In this document: positions 54,779-63,686 of the stretch, piece by piece | How positions within the stretch are numbered: position 1 is the stretch's first letter | Layout: every line of letters starts with the position of its first letter | NCBI RefSeq assembly: GCF_000526995.1 | Contig: NZ_AZUI01000001.1 | Span: forward strand, 2,542,001-2,606,000 | Direction: 5' to 3' | Source: Lacrimispora indolis DSM 755 | Lineage (GTDB): Bacteria > Bacillota > Clostridia > Lachnospirales > Lachnospiraceae | Length of the DNA: 64,000 nucleotides | Notes under the pieces: model-generated | The model's database searches: none | Told to the model about the DNA's origin: nothing | What the model saw: only the letters and a program-made list of their open reading frames with translations | Translations under genes and position numbers: made by a program

Positions 54779-54862
54779 TCAAAGAGCAGCGGGTTGAGCG
54801 CGGAAAAGGCCGTTGTACCTGCCAACCCCTGCAATCATCCGCCATGTCAATTCTTGATTCAA
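54779..54862 (-). CDS. possible 27-residue leader ORF before the ABC operon
   Basis: TTG 54862 has a very strong GGAGGAG site 8 bases before it. The frame encodes MNQELTWRMIAGVGRYNGLF and seven more residues (RAQPAAL), ending at TGA 54781-54779, 34 bases before the binding-protein start. It could be a leader peptide or the head of a truncated gene. No family recognised. Confidence 0.35.
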   Translation of the reverse strand: MNQELTWRMIAGVGRYNGLFRAQPAAL

Positions 54863-54888
54863 AGTCTGAACTCCTCCTGATACAGACA

Positions 54889-54942
54889 AAAAGACGCAGA
54901 GTCGATAAAACAATGAGATGTTTTATCAGCACTGCGTCTTAG
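54889..54942. terminator. long two-step hairpin, bidirectional terminator
   Basis: AAGACGCAG (54891-54899) pairs with CTGCGTCTT (54932-54940), and inside it GATAAAACA pairs with TGTTTTATC. On the minus strand a TTTTT run follows. It ends the KTR gene (overlapping its last codons) and separates it from the ABC operon, though read-through is possible. Confidence 0.7.
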
Positions 54943-55111
54943 CGTCTGGCCTTTGAACAATAAAAATTTTTCGGTTTTTCACATTAATTAAACGTTCCTG
55001 TTTGCATTTCGGGCAGAATAGCGGGAAGTTTATGAGTACCGTATCACTGCGAATCTGAATCCTTGTTTTTTGTCCGCATACGGGACAGCATACCCATTCG
55101 GTCTGCTCCAC
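54926..55111 (-). CDS. cysteine-rich KTR-domain small protein
   Basis: A 61-residue protein with two Cys pairs, CCPVCGQKTR and FCPKCKQE, forming a zinc-ribbon-like fold, and the KTR triplet that names the family. These proteins are often found on integrative elements near resistance genes; their function is unknown. GTG 55111 follows GAGGGGTGGGG. It lies 41 bases after the methyltransferase-MarR gene, so the two are cotranscribed. Confidence 0.72.
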   Translation of the reverse strand: MEQTEWVCCPVCGQKTRIQIRSDTVLINFPLFCPKCKQERLINVKNRKIFIVQRPDAKTQC

Positions 55112-55152
55112 ATCCCCACCCCTCTTTCCGGTCTCCGCTGTGCCCCATGCGG

Positions 55153-56592
55153 TCACGCATGGTTTTGAATCAGACCAATGGCATGATTCAGAAATCCATT
55201 AATTGCCTCCAATTTATCTCCAGGCATATCCGCAAGGAAATCAAAAAGCGCCTTGTCGTTTTCCTCATGGTACTTCTCATGCTTACGGTAGGCTAACTGC
55301 CCCTTTTCTGTCAGGTGGAGCAAACTGCGCTTTCTGTCCTCTGTGTCATCCTCTTTGGCAATCAAACCCCGTTCGTTCAGCTTTTGCAGAGTCTTATGAA
55401 CAACAGGCCGGGTGATTCCAAATTTACGTGCAAGCTCAGCGCTGTGGATACCCGGAAAATCGCCAATCATTTTGATGATATGGATTTCTCCGCGGTAGAA
55501 GGTCATATCCTCACTGCCGAAGTCCAGAATATTGGTTCTGCTATTGGCAATTTGCTCGGTCAGCTCAATAAAGGAACGAATGACATCGTCTGAACAGGTA
55601 TCAGACACCAAACTCCCCTTTCGGTAGAACTGCCCTTCATATCGGTCATCACCTATGCAGCCGGTGGCTGTAAGCCCTGCGTTTTGGGCTGCCTTTGCAA
55701 TCTCCTGGCTGCTGGGAGGGAGGGGCACGCCGTCCATCAGACCCGACAGCCAACTGAGCATATTGGGCGGAGCATTGTATTCATGGTCCGCATACTGACC
55801 GACGATCAATAAGTAGCCTCCATCCTTTAAGGCTGCAGACAATTTACAAATGAAATCAGATAAATCACCCCTTACAAAGTTCAGGATGCCGGAAGCGATG
55901 ATCACATCGTAAGGGCCGCCCAAAGAATCCGTATTAAAATCCCCGGAGATAACATCTACCCTCTGCTCCCCATGATGACGGAGCACAATATCCCTTGTGA
56001 CCTCTGCCACATCAGGAGTTTCAAAAATTGTTGCCCTGCTGTTTGGAAAGTGTTTTGTAAATTCAATGGCTAAGATGCCAGTTCCGCCGCCTAAATCTAA
56101 AATGTGCAGAGGGCGTTGGGGATCTGGATATAGCTTCATCATCTGGCCTAAAAACGATTGCAGGCGCCCGGCATACATTTCAGGCACAGACACCCTCGCC
56201 ATCTCAGAAAAATCATAAGCCGGTTTGGGCAGAGCATTTGCGGATTTCACCTTTTGCTCCAACTGCGCCAGGGAAGTCATGTTCTCACGGAAAAGCAAAG
56301 CATCCCCCAAGAACACTTCGCTGCTTCGGGATAAAAAATCTTTTGTTTCCGGTGTGTTAATGTAAAAATCTCCTTGCCTGCTAATCCAGCCGCAGGAAGT
56401 CAGAGACAGCAGCAGCAGCTGGATCTGCTTTTTATCGCAGTCTAACGCTGCTGCAATTGTTTCCGCTGTTTGCGGCGTGTCCAAATGGGAAAAAACATTC
56501 AGGCGAATGGCCGCAAAAAGCAGTTGTGCCTCCTGATAATTATGTATGATTTTATAATACCGGCTTGGACTGTTTTCCATGTTGTATATCAC
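55153..56592 (-). CDS. methyltransferase-MarR fusion protein
   Basis: A 479-residue protein joining two functions. Residues 1-90 look like the winged-helix dimerisation part of O-methyltransferases, and about 155-300 are a SAM-binding fold (LHILDLGGGTGILAIEF near 163, IFETPDVAEV, YDVIIASGILNFV). Residues about 365-479 are a MarR winged helix (IHSAELARKFGITRPVVHKTL, then EDDTEDRKRSLLHLTEKG). The enzyme part resembles acetylserotonin/hydroxyneurosporene-type O-methyltransferases. Such a fusion could sense its own substrate or SAM state and regulate its operon. GTG 56592 has AAGGAGG in front; an ATG four codons later lies too far from it. Confidence 0.8.
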   Translation of the reverse strand: MIYNMENSPSRYYKIIHNYQEAQLLFAAIRLNVFSHLDTPQTAETIAAALDCDKKQIQLLLLSLTSCGWISRQGDFYINTPETKDFLSRSSEVFLGDALLFRENMTSLAQLEQKVKSANALPKPAYDFSEMARVSVPEMYAGRLQSFLGQMMKLYPDPQRPLHILDLGGGTGILAIEFTKHFPNSRATIFETPDVAEVTRDIVLRHHGEQRVDVISGDFNTDSLGGPYDVIIASGILNFVRGDLSDFICKLSAALKDGGYLLIVGQYADHEYNAPPNMLSWLSGLMDGVPLPPSSQEIAKAAQNAGLTATGCIGDDRYEGQFYRKGSLVSDTCSDDVIRSFIELTEQIANSRTNILDFGSEDMTFYRGEIHIIKMIGDFPGIHSAELARKFGITRPVVHKTLQKLNERGLIAKEDDTEDRKRSLLHLTEKGQLAYRKHEKYHEENDKALFDFLADMPGDKLEAINGFLNHAIGLIQNHA

Positions 56593-56636
56593 TCCAAAGG
56601 CCTCCTTTCTTAAAATACCGAGCTGGTTAGTTTTCC

Positions 56637-56680
56637 CTAACTCAATTGTTAGCATAGCATACATAAAAATAGATTGTCAA
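56637..56680 (-). promoter_or_regulatory. promoter and MarR-type operator of the fusion gene
   Basis: On the minus strand TTGACA (56680-56675) and TATGCT (56656-56651) are 18 bases apart. CTAAC-N6-GTTAG (56652-56637) follows the -10 box, with a further CTAAC downstream (near 56629). This is the kind of short dyad MarR proteins bind, so autoregulation by the fusion protein is likely. Confidence 0.6.
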
Positions 56681-56770
56681 GTAAACAAACTAAAAAAATA
56701 AAACCTTTTCTCTTTTGCTTATGGGCGCTTCAATCTGATATAATCCAATGACTATAAAAAGGGGAAAATG

Positions 56771-56800
56771 AAAAGCAGTATAAGATGCAATACTGCTTTT
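56771..56800. terminator. terminator after the integrase gene
   Basis: A perfect stem AAAAGCAGTA / TACTGCTTTT with a 10-base loop, able to act on both strands. It lies 56 bases past the integrase stop. Nothing else is seen in 56681-56855. Confidence 0.75.
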
Positions 56801-56855
56801 CTGGAATAACCAATTATAAAAGGAATCCACATTTATATTATCCTGCCGGATTAAC

Positions 56856-58028
56856 TTACAGGAAATATGTAACCTTCTTTAACCCTGTAACAGGACTGGG
56901 AATGGCAGAGGCTTCCATGTTAAAGTGATACATATGATTGAATTTTTCAATGGCAGCTTTTTTTTGCTCCATAAGAGAGTGAGAATACACATTAAGGGTG
57001 ATGGACACGCTGGAATGGCCCAACAATTCACTGATGGTCTTTATATCCACTCCCATTTCCAGGGCACGGGTGGCAAAGGTATGGCGGATGGCATGGAATT
57101 TCCTGTCCTGGACATGGGCTTCCTTTAATATTTTCTTATAGAGCTTTTGAAAACAGCGGGGATCAAAGGGGGAGGTCCCGCCGGAAAGGATATAGTGGTC
57201 CGGATTTGCACGGAAAAATCCCCGTTCCTCCGACATTTTTAACAGGAATTCCGGAAGAGGGATTTTCCTTAAAGACTTCCGGCTTTTTGGAGCACCAACC
57301 AACAGGGTTGTTTTGCCTTCCTCATCTTCAAAATCCTTTATTCTGGATACGGTCCGGGCAATGAACAGGGTGCCGGTTTCCATATCAATGTCCCCCCATT
57401 TTAAGGAACATAATTCTCCAAGCCTGATTCCCGTATAAAAGCACAGGATGATCCCTGCCGCACGCCTGTCCCCGGAATTCAGCACCGCATGCTCTATGAG
57501 CCTCTGCTCCTTTAAGGAAAAGACCTTGACCTCTTTGTCTTCCGGTCTTGGTACCTTGACCTGCTCGATGATGGAAAAGCTTTCCGGTGAGCCTTTTAAA
57601 ATCTCTTTTAATGCGATTTTAAAGATGGTAAGATTCTTTTTCTTAGAGGAATCAGCCAGCTCTGTATTCTCCCTCATGTTTTTTACAAAGCAAAGAACAG
57701 ATTCCTCCGTAATTTTCTGATCCTTATCCTGCCTGAAAAATGGAATTACGTATTTATTTATACACCGGTAATAGCTTTCAAAAGTGGAGGGCTTTACCCG
57801 AAGGGCGGCATCCTCCAGCCAGGTTTCAAACAGGCAGCAGGCGTCCTTTTCACTGCCGGAAGGTTTCTTTTTGCCGGATTCCTGGATTTCCTGGTAATTT
57901 TTCATTTTTTCCTTTACGCCCCTATAGGTTCTGGAATAGAAATACCGGTATTTTCCATCCTGTTTTAAGCTTCTTCCTTCCCATCGCCCGTCTTTTCGTT
58001 TGTATATATTTTCTCCTCTTCGCGGCAT
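56856..58028 (-). CDS. tyrosine recombinase / integrase
   Basis: A 390-residue integrase. It has an N-terminal arm-binding part (RGENIYKRKDGRWEGR), a SAM-like core-binding domain (about 65-165) and a catalytic domain. The catalytic domain carries Arg in YTGIRLGELC, Lys in SRKSLRKI, HAIRHTF (His and Arg), GHSSVSIT and the nucleophile Tyr in LNVYSHS. All catalytic residues are present, so it should be active. No excisionase, relaxase or phage gene is near, and I could not see flanking direct repeats. AAAGGAG precedes the ATG at 58028. It may mark an element that brought in the adjacent methyltransferase/ABC block. Confidence 0.88.
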   Translation of the reverse strand: MPRRGENIYKRKDGRWEGRSLKQDGKYRYFYSRTYRGVKEKMKNYQEIQESGKKKPSGSEKDACCLFETWLEDAALRVKPSTFESYYRCINKYVIPFFRQDKDQKITEESVLCFVKNMRENTELADSSKKKNLTIFKIALKEILKGSPESFSIIEQVKVPRPEDKEVKVFSLKEQRLIEHAVLNSGDRRAAGIILCFYTGIRLGELCSLKWGDIDMETGTLFIARTVSRIKDFEDEEGKTTLLVGAPKSRKSLRKIPLPEFLLKMSEERGFFRANPDHYILSGGTSPFDPRCFQKLYKKILKEAHVQDRKFHAIRHTFATRALEMGVDIKTISELLGHSSVSITLNVYSHSLMEQKKAAIEKFNHMYHFNMEASAIPSPVTGLKKVTYFL

Positions 58029-58162
58029 TTTACAATACTCCTTTGCTTATCATGTATTCATTATATGACGTTTCCCATACGGCAAATAATCCAAATATTA
58101 CCAGAAAATGCTGCAAAATCCAGTTAAAACAACTGAACAATCACAGATATTTTTAAGTAAGG

Positions 58163-58191
58163 TTGACATTTTCATCTCGATCGGATACACT
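58163..58191 (+). promoter_or_regulatory. promoter of the mgtA leader
   Basis: TTGACA (58163-58168) and TACACT (58186-58191) with a 17-base spacer, 40 bases before the leader ORF. Confidence 0.65.
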
Positions 58192-58230
58192 GGGTGTGTG
58201 ATTTTAAATTAATGTAAAGGAAGTGAAACA

Positions 58231-58332
58231 ATGGAAGGCAGCCCTCGAAGTCCCATATGCGGCTTCAAACCCCAGTATGAAAATATAAACCAATATACCG
58301 GCGCTTTAAGCGGGCGATTGTCCATTGTTTGA
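58231..58332 (+). CDS. 33-residue leader peptide of mgtA
   Basis: ATG 58231, preceded by AAAGGAAG at good spacing, opens a 33-codon frame ending in TGA at 58330-58332. The peptide starts MEGSPRSPICGFKPQYENIN: an acidic residue at position 2 and three prolines in the first 14. In enteric bacteria the mgtA leader peptide MgtL is also short and proline-rich and senses Mg2+ or proline through the ribosome. The similarity is one of design only. A terminator lies 37 bases after the stop. Confidence 0.55.
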   Translation: MEGSPRSPICGFKPQYENINQYTGALSGRLSIV

Positions 58333-58368
58333 TTATACAGATGGGCTTTCTTAGCCTGTGCTCTTAAC

Positions 58369-58393
58369 GCCGTCTATTGGGACGGCTTTTTTT
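58369..58393 (+). terminator. leader terminator (attenuator) of mgtA
   Basis: GCCGTC pairs with GACGGC around TATTGG, followed by seven T, only 54 bases before the mgtA start and well after the promoter. A full terminator inside the leader implies attenuation. Confidence 0.75.
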
Positions 58394-58446
58394 ATTGCTA
58401 TTTATATCTTCATTGGGGAATCCTAAAAAAGAAAGGAATGATTCCA

Positions 58447-61092
58447 ATGAAATTCATGAAAAACAAAACAATTGGTACGCAGATTCAAAAAAACAGACTT
58501 GATACCGAAAAAAGGCTGAGAGCCTATGCGTTTCTTGAAGAAGAAAAGCTTTTATCCTCCTTGTCCGCATCAAAGGACGGCCTTACCGGTAAGGATGCCC
58601 TGGAAAGACAGGAAGAATTCGGGGCAAATGTGATCACGGCAGGAAATAAAAATACCACTCTTCACAGGCTGAGAGAGGCGGTCATCAATCCGTTTAATAT
58701 TATTTTACTGATCATTGCTGCTGTTAATTATTTCACAGATGTCATCTCTTCTTCAAGACCTGATTATCTCACCGTTTCCATCATCATTTTTCTGGTGCTG
58801 GTATCAAGCATGGTGGCCTTTGTCCAGAGCCAGCGTTCAAACGCTGCTGCGGAAAAGCTTTCCGAGATGATTTCCAACAAGGCGGATGTATGGAGAGATG
58901 GGGAACTGACTGAGCTTCCCATGGATGAAGTGGTTCCGGGGGATATTGTCAAGCTTTCCGCAGGACATATGCTTCCGGCAGATGTGTGCTTCCTGACCAC
59001 AAAAGATACCTTTTTGGCTCAGGCGGCTTTAACCGGTGAGTCCGCCCCTGTGGAGAAATTCTCCCATGGGGACAATCAGCCTGATGATGCTTTAACGGAT
59101 TTACAAAATATCGGCTTTATGGGTTCCAACGTGGTAAGCGGAAGCGCTACGGCAGTGGTCCTGGCAACCGGAAACAACACCTATTTCGGCTCCATGGCCC
59201 AATCCCTGTCAGGAGACAGGGCCAAAACCAGCTTTGAGCGGGGAGTGGATTCTGTCAGCGGACTTCTCGTGAGAATGATGCTTGTTATGGTGCCTGTGGT
59301 ATTTTTTATCAACGGCTTTGCAAAAGGAGACTGGGCGGGAGCGCTTCTATTTGCCATCAGCATTGCCGTAGGCCTTACTCCGGAAATGCTTCCAATGATC
59401 ATGACCTCCACCCTTGCAAAGGGAGCTGTTTCCATGTCAAAACACAAGGTGATCGTCCGCACTCTTGGAGCAATACAGACCTTTGGGGAAATGGATGTGC
59501 TCTGCACCGATAAGACAGGGACTTTGACCGAAGACAAGGTGGTTCTTGAAAGATACATGGACTTAAATGGGGATGAGGATGCCAGGATCCTGCGCCATGC
59601 TTACTTAAACAGTTATTTTCAGACCGGCCTTAAAAACCTCATTGATCTGGCCATCATCAACCGTGCCGGACAGAACGGGCTGGAATCTGTGTTAAGCTCC
59701 TACAGCCGGATTGACGAGATCCCCTTTGATTTCACACGGCGCAGGATGAGCGTTGTTTTGACTGATAAAAACGGAAAGCTCCAGCTTATTACAAAGGGGG
59801 CAGTGGAAGAGATCCTGGAAATCTCCTCCTTTGTGGAAATGAACGGAAAGGTTCTGCCCATGGATGAAGAGAGCCGGCGCATTGCCATGGCAACCTATGA
59901 AAAGTATAATGCCGACGGCCTGCGCATGATTGCGGTTGCCCAGAAGAACGAAGTTCCCGGAGTGGGAGTGTTCAGCGTAGATGATGAGCGGGATATGGTG
60001 TTAATCGGTTTTGTAGGCTTTCTGGATCCGCCGAAAGAGAGCGCAGGAGCTGCCATTTCCGCCCTTCGGGAACATGGGGTGAGAACGGTCGTCCTCACCG
60101 GAGACAGCGAGGGTGTGGCGGCAAAGGTCTGCAGCAAGGTAGGAGTAGATGCCTCCGGCTTGCTGACGGGACGGGATGTGGAACAGATGGATGACAAGGA
60201 GCTGTTACAGGCGGTTTCGGTCTGCAATCTGTTTGCCAAATTATCCCCGGCCCAGAAGGAGCGGGTGGTAAAAGCCTTTCAGAGCGCAGGCCATACGGTT
60301 GGCTACATGGGAGACGGCATCAACGATGCTCCGCCCCTGCACCAGGCTGATGTGGGGATCTCCATTGACAGCGCCGTGGACATTGCCAAGGAAACTGCTG
60401 ACATCATTCTTCTGGAAAAGGATTTAATGGTTTTAGAGGAAGGAGTCATAGAAGGACGCCGCACCTTTGGAAATATCATTAAATACATTAAGATGGCGGC
60501 GAGCGGAAATTTCGGAAATATGATTTCCGTCATTGTTTCCAGTGTATTCCTTCCGTTTCTGCCCATGCTGCCGGTACAGATATTGACCCAGAACCTGCTG
60601 TGTGATTTTTCCCAGATAGGCATTCCCTTTGATGATGTGGATAAGGAATACTTAAAAAAGCCTCATAAGTGGGAAACAAAGTCCATCAAAACCTTTATGG
60701 CTTTTTTCGGTCCCTTAAGTTCTGTTTTTGATATTTTATGCTTTGCAGTGATGTGGTGGGCCATCGGCGCCAACAAAGTGGAGCTGTCCCCGTTGTTTCA
60801 ATGCGGCTGGTTCGTCTTCGGAACCTTATCCCAGGTACTGGTCATTCATCTGATCCGTACCGAAAAGCTGCCCTTTGTACAAAGCATGTCCTCAATGCCC
60901 TTGTTTTTGTCCACATTTATCGTTGCGGTCATTGCACTGGTCATTGGATTTACTGATCTTTCCGTTGGCTTTGATATGCACTACTTACCGGCACGGTTCG
61001 TGCCCTGGCTGGCTCTGATCCTGATCGGTTATCTTGCAGGCGTGCAGTTTCTTAAAGAGGTGTATAAACGCCGTTATAAAGAATGGATGTAA
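58447..61092 (+). CDS. mgtA: magnesium-translocating P-type ATPase
   Basis: An 881-residue P3B-type ATPase. Landmarks are the A-domain LTGES (near 195), the phosphorylated Asp in CTDKTGTL (near 354), the hinge GDGINDAP (near 622) and ten membrane helices, including the NFGNMISV and LPMLPVQILTQNLLCDFSQ segments typical of MgtA. It imports Mg2+ at the cost of ATP when magnesium is scarce. I chose ATG 58447, 10 bases after AAAGGA; ATG 58438 would be too close to that site. Expression is probably set by the leader ORF and terminator upstream. Confidence 0.92.
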   Translation: MKFMKNKTIGTQIQKNRLDTEKRLRAYAFLEEEKLLSSLSASKDGLTGKDALERQEEFGANVITAGNKNTTLHRLREAVINPFNIILLIIAAVNYFTDVISSSRPDYLTVSIIIFLVLVSSMVAFVQSQRSNAAAEKLSEMISNKADVWRDGELTELPMDEVVPGDIVKLSAGHMLPADVCFLTTKDTFLAQAALTGESAPVEKFSHGDNQPDDALTDLQNIGFMGSNVVSGSATAVVLATGNNTYFGSMAQSLSGDRAKTSFERGVDSVSGLLVRMMLVMVPVVFFINGFAKGDWAGALLFAISIAVGLTPEMLPMIMTSTLAKGAVSMSKHKVIVRTLGAIQTFGEMDVLCTDKTGTLTEDKVVLERYMDLNGDEDARILRHAYLNSYFQTGLKNLIDLAIINRAGQNGLESVLSSYSRIDEIPFDFTRRRMSVVLTDKNGKLQLITKGAVEEILEISSFVEMNGKVLPMDEESRRIAMATYEKYNADGLRMIAVAQKNEVPGVGVFSVDDERDMVLIGFVGFLDPPKESAGAAISALREHGVRTVVLTGDSEGVAAKVCSKVGVDASGLLTGRDVEQMDDKELLQAVSVCNLFAKLSPAQKERVVKAFQSAGHTVGYMGDGINDAPPLHQADVGISIDSAVDIAKETADIILLEKDLMVLEEGVIEGRRTFGNIIKYIKMAASGNFGNMISVIVSSVFLPFLPMLPVQILTQNLLCDFSQIGIPFDDVDKEYLKKPHKWETKSIKTFMAFFGPLSSVFDILCFAVMWWAIGANKVELSPLFQCGWFVFGTLSQVLVIHLIRTEKLPFVQSMSSMPLFLSTFIVAVIALVIGFTDLSVGFDMHYLPARFVPWLALILIGYLAGVQFLKEVYKRRYKEWM

Positions 61093-61112
61093 TATTGAGA
61101 AAGAATTCATGA

Positions 61113-61146
61113 AGCAGCCCGGCTATTTCAGCCGGGCTGCTTTTTC
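61113..61146 (+). terminator. strong terminator of mgtA
   Basis: AGCAGCCCGGCT and AGCCGGGCTGCT form a perfect 12-base stem with loop ATTTC, followed by TTTTT. It also faces the convergent AraC gene. Confidence 0.9.
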
Positions 61147-61173
61147 ATCCATCCATAAACAGGATCAGCTCCC

Positions 61174-62070
61174 TTATTTGTTCATGTGTTTCCGGGAAAA
61201 GGCATCCCTGTATTGGGATGGGGTGATCCCTTCTGTTTTTTTAAATACCTTCATAAACAGTTTTTCATCCTGAAACCCGCATAATTTTCCTATGGTCCGG
61301 ACCTTTAAGCTGATGTCGTTGGTAAGGAGGTTTTTTGAAACGGCGATCCTTGTCCGGTTGATGTAATTGCTTAAGGGGTAACCGGTGTATTTTTTAAATA
61401 AGCCGGAAAGGTAAGTGGGGTTGTAGCCGAACATCTGGGATAAGCTCTGCACGGTTAAGGGCTGGTTGTAATTCAGCCTGATCCATTCAATGATATTGAC
61501 CATTGAGGTGGGAATATTATGCCTGGTCAAATCAGGGATGAACAGCGCCTCCGTGCCCAGCTCCAGCAAAAGAGCGCTTAAAATGTAATGGCAGCGGTAG
61601 GTGGCCGCATAATTTTCCCTTTTTGCAGTATCAAGAAGCTGGACAAAAAAGAGAGAAGACCGGTTGTCGTTTGGCAGGGTCCCGTATTCCGGGAGGATGT
61701 AATTGGTCATGGTAAAAGGAGTCTGGACAGGACCGGCGTTCCAGATTTCCAAGTTCCTCTTTAAGCTGGAAGGGCTGTAGTATTTGTAATCAGGATCCGG
61801 GATAGTAAAATGGGTCCAGTAATAGGACAATGGCTCTTCACTGGGCTTGTAGCCGAAATGGCGCTGTCCGGCAAAGAGGATGATGAACTGGTCTGGTCCG
61901 ATGTCATGGTTTGCATTTCCCTGGGTGATGTGCAGGGTGCCTTTCCGTACAATGATGAGTACATGGGAATCCAGCTTTCTGTCCGGATGGACAAAGTTGA
62001 AGTTATTTGTCAGATTTCCGCTGGATAAATAGTGGATAGAAAATTTCACATTGCTTACTAAATAGATCAT
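61174..62070 (-). CDS. AraC family transcriptional regulator
   Basis: A 298-residue protein with an N-terminal cupin-like sensor (about 1-150, with the GNANHDIGPDQFIILFAGQ strand) and two C-terminal helix-turn-helix motifs (SQMFGYNPTYLSGLFKKYTG and IGKLCGFQDEKLFMKVFKK). It is divergent from a sugar ABC operon and most likely activates it when its sugar is present. ATG 62070 has AAAGGTGG in front; a GTG five codons earlier lacks one. Confidence 0.88.
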   Translation of the reverse strand: MIYLVSNVKFSIHYLSSGNLTNNFNFVHPDRKLDSHVLIIVRKGTLHITQGNANHDIGPDQFIILFAGQRHFGYKPSEEPLSYYWTHFTIPDPDYKYYSPSSLKRNLEIWNAGPVQTPFTMTNYILPEYGTLPNDNRSSLFFVQLLDTAKRENYAATYRCHYILSALLLELGTEALFIPDLTRHNIPTSMVNIIEWIRLNYNQPLTVQSLSQMFGYNPTYLSGLFKKYTGYPLSNYINRTRIAVSKNLLTNDISLKVRTIGKLCGFQDEKLFMKVFKKTEGITPSQYRDAFSRKHMNK

Positions 62071-62179
62071 CTGGGATTTGACCACCTTTTATATAGAATG
62101 GGGAGTTGTAAGATGAAATCATGTATATTATGATATAGCCATAACGTATGTACATATTGTTGAATTTAAACGCCACAAC

Positions 62180-62220
62180 TTAGTTAAATATAGCATTATG
62201 ACTATAATAAGTCAATAATG
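62180..62220 (+). promoter_or_regulatory. promoter and dyad of the second sugar ABC operon
   Basis: TATAAT (62203-62208) has only a poor -35 (TTAGTT, 62180-62185, 17 bases away), as expected for an activated promoter. A dyad CATTATGACT ... AGTCAATAATG (62194-62220) surrounds the -10 box. Confidence 0.45.
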
Positions 62221-62318
62221 TCGTGTTAAAGTCCCATTTTTTTACAAGATATTACAAAAATATCGATAGCAGTCCGGTTTTAAAATCTGGGAAATGGGAT
62301 AATCAGGAGGAGGTTACT

Positions 62319-63677
62319 ATGAAATTAAGAAAAGTATTTGCAGTTTGTTCCGCCATCTTTATGACAACGGCATCAATTGCCGGCTGTGGCGGCAGCGGTC
62401 AGGTTTCCGGCGGGGATTCCGGAACTTCCACAGATAAATCCACAGCAGCGGGAGGAAAAACAGAGGGAAAGGAAGAAGTCATCACCTTGAATTTCATGGG
62501 CTGGGAAGCAAGCCCTCTGGAGACAGCTGCTGTTGAACAGGGGATTGCCATTTTTGAAAAAGAGCATCCCAATATTAAGGTCAACTATACTCCCGGGCTT
62601 GCGGGGAATGAGTATAACGCAAAGCTCCTGGCTTCCGCGGCCTCCAATTCCATGCCTGATGTCATGTTCATGATGTCCAATGCATACAGGCAGTTCGTAT
62701 CAAAGGGTGCGCTTCTTGAATTAACCGACAAATTCAGCAAGGATTTTCCTTTGGATGATTTTATCGATTCTTCCAAAACCATCATGAGCATTGACGGGAA
62801 AGTCTATGGGATATCCTCCTGTACTGTATCGCCTATCCTTTATTATAACAAAGATGTATTTGATAAAGCAGGCCTGGAGTATCCCAGCTCAGATCCTTCA
62901 AAAAGCTGGACCATCGAGGAATTCCGGGAGGTTTCCAGGAAGCTGAAAACGGATGAGATCTATGGCTGCTATGGACTGGAAACCGTGGCAAATACCCTTG
63001 CCGCCCAGATCATTTCCAACAACGGCGCCATCTATTCCTCTGACTTTAAGACCAGCGCCATGAATTCCCCTGAGGTGAAAAAGGTGCTGGAGACCATTAA
63101 GGCCATCCGGGTGGATGGATCAGCTCCCGATGCCACGACCCTGGAAAACGTGGGAATGACCGCCGCACAGATGCTGGAAACCGGAAAAGTCGCCATGCTG
63201 ATCGACGGCTCCTGGGCATTGCAGGAGCTGGCAGCTTCTGGTATGAACATTGGAATGGCGCCTCTTCCATCCTATGGGAAGGTATTGACCACAGGCCAGG
63301 CCCATCTTCACAGCATTTCCGCCAATACAAAGTATCCGGATCAGGCATGGGAATTTGTCAAGTTCCTTTCCGGCCTTGATTATCAGGGCTCCTTGGTTAA
63401 TTCAGGGCTTTGGATGCCAAACCGCAAGTCCATGTATGAGCCTGACATGCTGGAGAAATGGTACAACAAAGATGTTCACGGGGATGATTATAAGAACATG
63501 CTGGATTATTTTAAGGAGGCGGTGGTGGATCCTGCGGCCCTTCAGTACTCCTCCAAATGCAGCGATATCATAACGGAAGAAACAAAGCTGTATTTTACCG
63601 ACGCCCAGGATATTGACACCACATTGAAAAACATCGAAAAGAGATCAAATGAAGCGATTAAAGAAGCATTGGAATAA
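62319..63677 (+). CDS. sugar ABC transporter binding lipoprotein
   Basis: A 452-residue family 1 binding protein: signal peptide with lipobox IAGC (Cys 23), Gly/Ser/Thr-rich linker, then LNFMGWEASPLETAAVEQGIA, NAKLLASAASNSMPDVMFMM and WEFVKFLSGLDYQ. It should capture a mono- or oligosaccharide for the permease that follows. It is only distantly similar to the binding protein at 41.9 kb. AGGAGGAGG precedes the ATG at 62319. Confidence 0.88.
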   Translation: MKLRKVFAVCSAIFMTTASIAGCGGSGQVSGGDSGTSTDKSTAAGGKTEGKEEVITLNFMGWEASPLETAAVEQGIAIFEKEHPNIKVNYTPGLAGNEYNAKLLASAASNSMPDVMFMMSNAYRQFVSKGALLELTDKFSKDFPLDDFIDSSKTIMSIDGKVYGISSCTVSPILYYNKDVFDKAGLEYPSSDPSKSWTIEEFREVSRKLKTDEIYGCYGLETVANTLAAQIISNNGAIYSSDFKTSAMNSPEVKKVLETIKAIRVDGSAPDATTLENVGMTAAQMLETGKVAMLIDGSWALQELAASGMNIGMAPLPSYGKVLTTGQAHLHSISANTKYPDQAWEFVKFLSGLDYQGSLVNSGLWMPNRKSMYEPDMLEKWYNKDVHGDDYKNMLDYFKEAVVDPAALQYSSKCSDIITEETKLYFTDAQDIDTTLKNIEKRSNEAIKEALE

Positions 63678-63686
63678 TCGGTTCCA

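Noticed and set aside
56681..58230. Full prophage or conjugative element around the integrase
   Set aside because: No structural phage, relaxase or excisionase genes and no flanking direct repeats or tRNA gene could be seen within the window.
58198..58393. M-box or Mn2+ riboswitch upstream of mgtA
   Set aside because: The conserved sequence blocks I know for these RNAs are not visible; the leader is better explained by an ORF plus terminator. A covariance search would settle it.
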